Below are positions 5,333 to 7,976 of a stretch of DNA of 7,976 bases, one piece after another. The translations under genes and the position numbers were made by a program. Within the stretch, counting starts at the first letter, position 1. The number at the start of each line of letters is the position of its first letter. This DNA is from Collinsella sp. (GTDB lineage Bacteria; Actinomycetota; Coriobacteriia; Coriobacteriales; Coriobacteriaceae): the NCBI GenBank assembly GCA_020025115.1, contig JAHHSP010000052.1:1-7976 (forward strand). Direction: 5' to 3'. Under the pieces are notes generated by a model. It was not told the origin of the DNA. It was given only the letters and a program-made list of their open reading frames with translations, and did no database searches.

Positions 5333-7976
5333 CTAGACGAGTTTGACGATGGGCGCAAATCCCTTCATGAGCTTCTTCGTCTGGCCGGAACGCTCGAACT
5401 GAACCTCGATCATATCTCCAGCAGCCGAGATGACCGTGCCCGACCCAAACGTCTTGTGGCTCACCCGGTCGCCGGCTACGAACGTCGTGGCCGCAGCCTC
5501 GGCATCCACCTTGCGCTCGACCGATGCCGATACGGCGCTCTTCTTGGGGCGCGGCGCACCGGAGCCAAAGGTCGCGGGTCCGCGGTCGGGCGACGCGACG
5601 CGGCCCGCCTGGGCGCTGACGCCCGTGCGACGCTGCGTGCCCGGCGTCGAACGCGTATAGGAGCCAAACACGCGGCCGCCATACATGTCCGAGCCCTGGC
5701 CCGACCCGAAAGTCCCACGACGATCGCCGCGCTTCTCCCAGCCGGTGCCCTCGAACCCAGAGGACCCGATCCCGGAAAACTCGATGTTCTCGGCGGGGAT
5801 CTCGTTCACAAAGCGCGAACGCGGGTTGGCCTGCGTGGAGCCGTAGGTGCGGCGTGTGGCGGCATAGGTGAGGAACAGGCGCTTGCGTGCACGAGTGATG
5901 GCCACATAGGCCAGACGGCGCTCCTCCTCGAGCTTTGCGGGGTCGTCGTCGGACCAACCGGCGACATGCGGGAAAATGCCCTCCTCCATGCCGGCCACGA
6001 ACACGGCGGGGAACTCCAGGCCCTTGGCGGAGTGAACCGTCATCATGGTGATGGCGTGGCTCTCCCCCGCCAGGGCGTCGAGATCGCTGCGCAAGGCCAA
6101 CCACTCGAGCAGGGCCGGCAGGGCCTTGCAGGCGAGCGGGCCGTACATGCGCTCGACCTCGGCCGCGGCGAGGGCGGCGGCAGACGGGACGGGAGCAGAT
6201 GCCATGGCGGGACTCGCCAGCGCATCCGCGGCCGCGGTCATCGGGGCGCCCATCGGCATCGCGGTGCCGACGGGCGCGACAGCGGCCTCCGGCACGTCCG
6301 CCACGCCGGCGGCGCGCAGCTCCTCGAGGCTCTCGAGCGTGCCCTCGATGTCCTCGTGCGTCTCCTCGAATTCGGCGGCGACGCCCAAGAACTCCTGGAT
6401 GTTCTCGGCACGGGACTCGGCCTCCATGGTGCCCTCGGCGCGGAACGCCTGTATCAGGCCGCTTTTGTCGATGATCGTATCGACGACGTCCTTGAGCTCG
6501 CCGTCCATCCGACGCCCCTCGCGCACGATGTTCACAAAGTCGCCGAGGGCATGGCGGACCTTGGCGGAGAACATCCCCGTCTCGGCGATGGCCAACTCGC
6601 ACGCCTGGAAGAACGAACAGGCATTCATGCGGGCCAGGTCCTCGATCTTGCCGATGGAGGTGGAGCCGATGCCGCGGCGCGGCGTGTTGATGACGCGCTT
6701 GACGCTCATCTCATCCGCCGGGTTCACTATCATCTTGAGATACGCCATGACGTCGCGGATCTCGGCGCGGTCGAAGAATCGCGTGCCGCCCACGATCTTG
6801 TAGGGCACACCCGCGCGCAGGAACATATCTTCCAAGATACGGGACTGCGCGTTCGTGCGGTAAAAGACCGCCATATCGTCGTAGCTGGTACCGGCGGCGC
6901 GCAACTTCTCGATCTCGGAGGCGATCCAGCGGCCCTCATCGCGCTCATCGCTCGCCTGATAGGCCTGGATCTTCTCGCCGTCGCCCAAGTCGGTGAACAG
7001 GCGCTTCTCTTTGCGCTGCGAATTGTTGCGCACCACGGCGTTGGCCGCGGCCAGGATGTGACCGGTCGAACGGTAATTCTGCTCGAGCTTGACCACCTTG
7101 GCCTGCTTGAAGTCCTTCTCGAAATCGAGGATGTTCGAGATGTCGGCGCCGCGCCAGGAATAGATCGACTGGTCATCATCGCCGACGACCATGAGGTTTT
7201 GGTACTTGGCGGCGAGCAGGTTGGCGATCTCGTACTGGACGTGGTTGGTGTCCTGGTACTCGTCGACGCTGATGTAGCGAAAACGCTCCTGGTACTTCTC
7301 GAGCACCTCAGGGCGGGTACGCAACAGCTCGAGCGTGCGCACGAGCAGGTCGTCGAAGTCCATGGCGTTCGCAGCGCGCAGGCGGCGCTCCAGCTCCAGG
7401 TACACCTGAGCGGTCTTCTGCTCCTGCGGCGAGCTCGCCTTCTCGATGAACTCCTCCGGACCGATCATGGCATTTTTGGCCGTAGAGATCTTGGAGCGAA
7501 TCATGTTGATGGGATACTGCTTTTGCTCGATGCCCAGATGGGTCATGATCTCGCGCACCATACGGCGGGAATCGTCATCGTCGTAGATGGTGAACTGACC
7601 GGTGTAGCCGAGCAGGTCGGCATCCTCGCGCAACATGCGCACGCACATGGCATGGAAGGTGCACACCCACATGCCGCGCATCCCGCCGTCGGGCAGCATG
7701 GCGCCCAGACGCTCGCGCATCTCGGCCGCGGCTTTGTTGGTGAACGTGATGGCCAAGATCTGCCAGGGGCGGATGCCCAGGTCGCCGATCATACGGGCGA
7801 TGCGGAACGTGAGCACGCGCGTCTTGCCGGAACCGGCGCCGGCGAGCACGAGCAGCGGCCCTTCGGTAGTGAGGACCGCCTCGCGCTGGGCGGGGTTGAG
7901 CGTATCGATATCGACGAGGGGCCGGGGTGCAGGGGGTTCCGGCGCATCGGCGAGAACGGCGGGCTCATAATCCACC
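5333..7976 (-). CDS. pcrA: ATP-dependent DNA helicase PcrA/UvrD (N-terminus at or beyond the right edge)
   Basis: A superfamily 1A 3'-5' DNA helicase acting in nucleotide excision repair, removal of RecA filaments and replication-transcription conflicts. Numbered from the GTG at 7973-7975, all motifs are present: Q motif LNPAQREA (26-33), Walker A GAGSGKT (46-52), Ia TFTNKAAAEM (77-86), II DEYQD (238-242), III GDDDQSIYSWRG (265-276), IV NYRS (300-303), V TVHSAKGLEFP (646-656) and VI LAYVAITRARKR (688-699). The C-terminal 50 residues (GDRVSHKTFGSGTV, then KGFAPIVKLV) are the Tudor-like domain that binds RNA polymerase in PcrA. At 880 or more residues it is longer than the usual 720-780. The excess is an Ala/Pro/Met-rich insertion (about 555-612), a Gly/Ser/Arg-rich linker (about 735-830) and about 25 residues before the Q motif. 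The GTG may be the start or an internal valine; one base of upstream sequence cannot decide. First gene of the pcrA-brnQ-kinase series. Confidence 0.95.
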   Translation of the reverse strand, partial: VDYEPAVLADAPEPPAPRPLVDIDTLNPAQREAVLTTEGPLLVLAGAGSGKTRVLTFRIARMIGDLGIRPWQILAITFTNKAAAEMRERLGAMLPDGGMRGMWVCTFHAMCVRMLREDADLLGYTGQFTIYDDDDSRRMVREIMTHLGIEQKQYPINMIRSKISTAKNAMIGPEEFIEKASSPQEQKTAQVYLELERRLRAANAMDFDDLLVRTLELLRTRPEVLEKYQERFRYISVDEYQDTNHVQYEIANLLAAKYQNLMVVGDDDQSIYSWRGADISNILDFEKDFKQAKVVKLEQNYRSTGHILAAANAVVRNNSQRKEKRLFTDLGDGEKIQAYQASDERDEGRWIASEIEKLRAAGTSYDDMAVFYRTNAQSRILEDMFLRAGVPYKIVGGTRFFDRAEIRDVMAYLKMIVNPADEMSVKRVINTPRRGIGSTSIGKIEDLARMNACSFFQACELAIAETGMFSAKVRHALGDFVNIVREGRRMDGELKDVVDTIIDKSGLIQAFRAEGTMEAESRAENIQEFLGVAAEFEETHEDIEGTLESLEELRAAGVADVPEAAVAPVGTAMPMGAPMTAAADALASPAMASAPVPSAAALAAAEVERMYGPLACKALPALLEWLALRSDLDALAGESHAITMMTVHSAKGLEFPAVFVAGMEEGIFPHVAGWSDDDPAKLEEERRLAYVAITRARKRLFLTYAATRRTYGSTQANPRSRFVNEIPAENIEFSGIGSSGFEGTGWEKRGDRRGTFGSGQGSDMYGGRVFGSYTRSTPGTQRRTGVSAQAGRVASPDRGPATFGSGAPRPKKSAVSASVERKVDAEAAATTFVAGDRVSHKTFGSGTVISAAGDMIEVQFERSGQTKKLMKGFAPIVKLV

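Noticed and set aside
5262..6602. A 446-codon open frame on the minus strand overlapping pcrA in another frame
   Set aside because: It is Arg/Gly-rich without domain motifs and lies inside the pcrA coding sequence, which has all helicase motifs in the other frame.
1..7976. Mobile elements, CRISPR arrays, tRNA or rRNA genes, phage or defence genes
   Set aside because: I read both strands and found no transposase motif, terminal repeats, regularly spaced repeats or recognisable RNA gene. All six genes have intact housekeeping or transport family signatures.

Overview
The window is a dense, high-GC bacterial chromosomal segment (roughly 60-65% G+C by eye) with six protein-coding genes and short intergenic gaps. 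The genes are ordinary housekeeping and metabolic ones. I see no mobile element, RNA gene, CRISPR array, phage gene or defence system. Gene content, the C/G-ending codon bias and the high-GC Gram-positive style proteins (PcrA-type helicase with a C-terminal Tudor-like domain, DHH-family PpaC, ROK glucokinase, BrnQ) suggest an anaerobic actinobacterium of the Coriobacteriia, possibly Collinsella-like. That placement is an inference from style, not a database result.

Layout: (1) 1-347, minus: the N-terminal 115 codons of a manganese-dependent inorganic pyrophosphatase (ppaC), running off the left edge. (2) 348-561: a divergent intergenic region with a promoter-like -10 box for each side and a small inverted repeat over the ppaC -10. 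(3) 562-1410, plus: a PHP-family histidinol-phosphatase-like enzyme. (4) 1411-1560: a gap holding an 11-bp-stem hairpin. (5) 1561-2760, plus: a 12-TM MFS permease. (6) 2761-2842: a convergent gap with a 17-bp-stem hairpin, probably a shared terminator. (7) 2843-3805, minus: a ROK-family glucokinase. (8) 3806-3942: its leader, with a TATAGT -10 box and a leader hairpin. (9) 3943-5265, minus: BrnQ branched-chain amino acid transporter. (10) 5333-7976, minus: a PcrA/UvrD-like superfamily 1 helicase with its N-terminus at or just beyond the right edge.

The genes do not form one pathway. The right half is a same-strand series, pcrA then brnQ (67-bp gap) then the ROK kinase (137-bp gap), which may be partly co-transcribed. 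The left half is a divergent pair (ppaC and the PHP phosphatase) followed by a permease. Sugar uptake and phosphorylation could link the MFS permease and the ROK kinase, but they converge and share only a terminator, so this is speculation.

The most distinctive observations are small. Four of the five visible start codons are directly preceded by a run of at least four C (three share the 10-mer CCCCATGGCA). The PcrA protein has an uncharged Ala/Pro/Met-rich insertion before motif V. Its C-terminal linker repeats a TFGSG motif that also occurs in its Tudor-like domain. I do not see an undescribed multi-gene system here.
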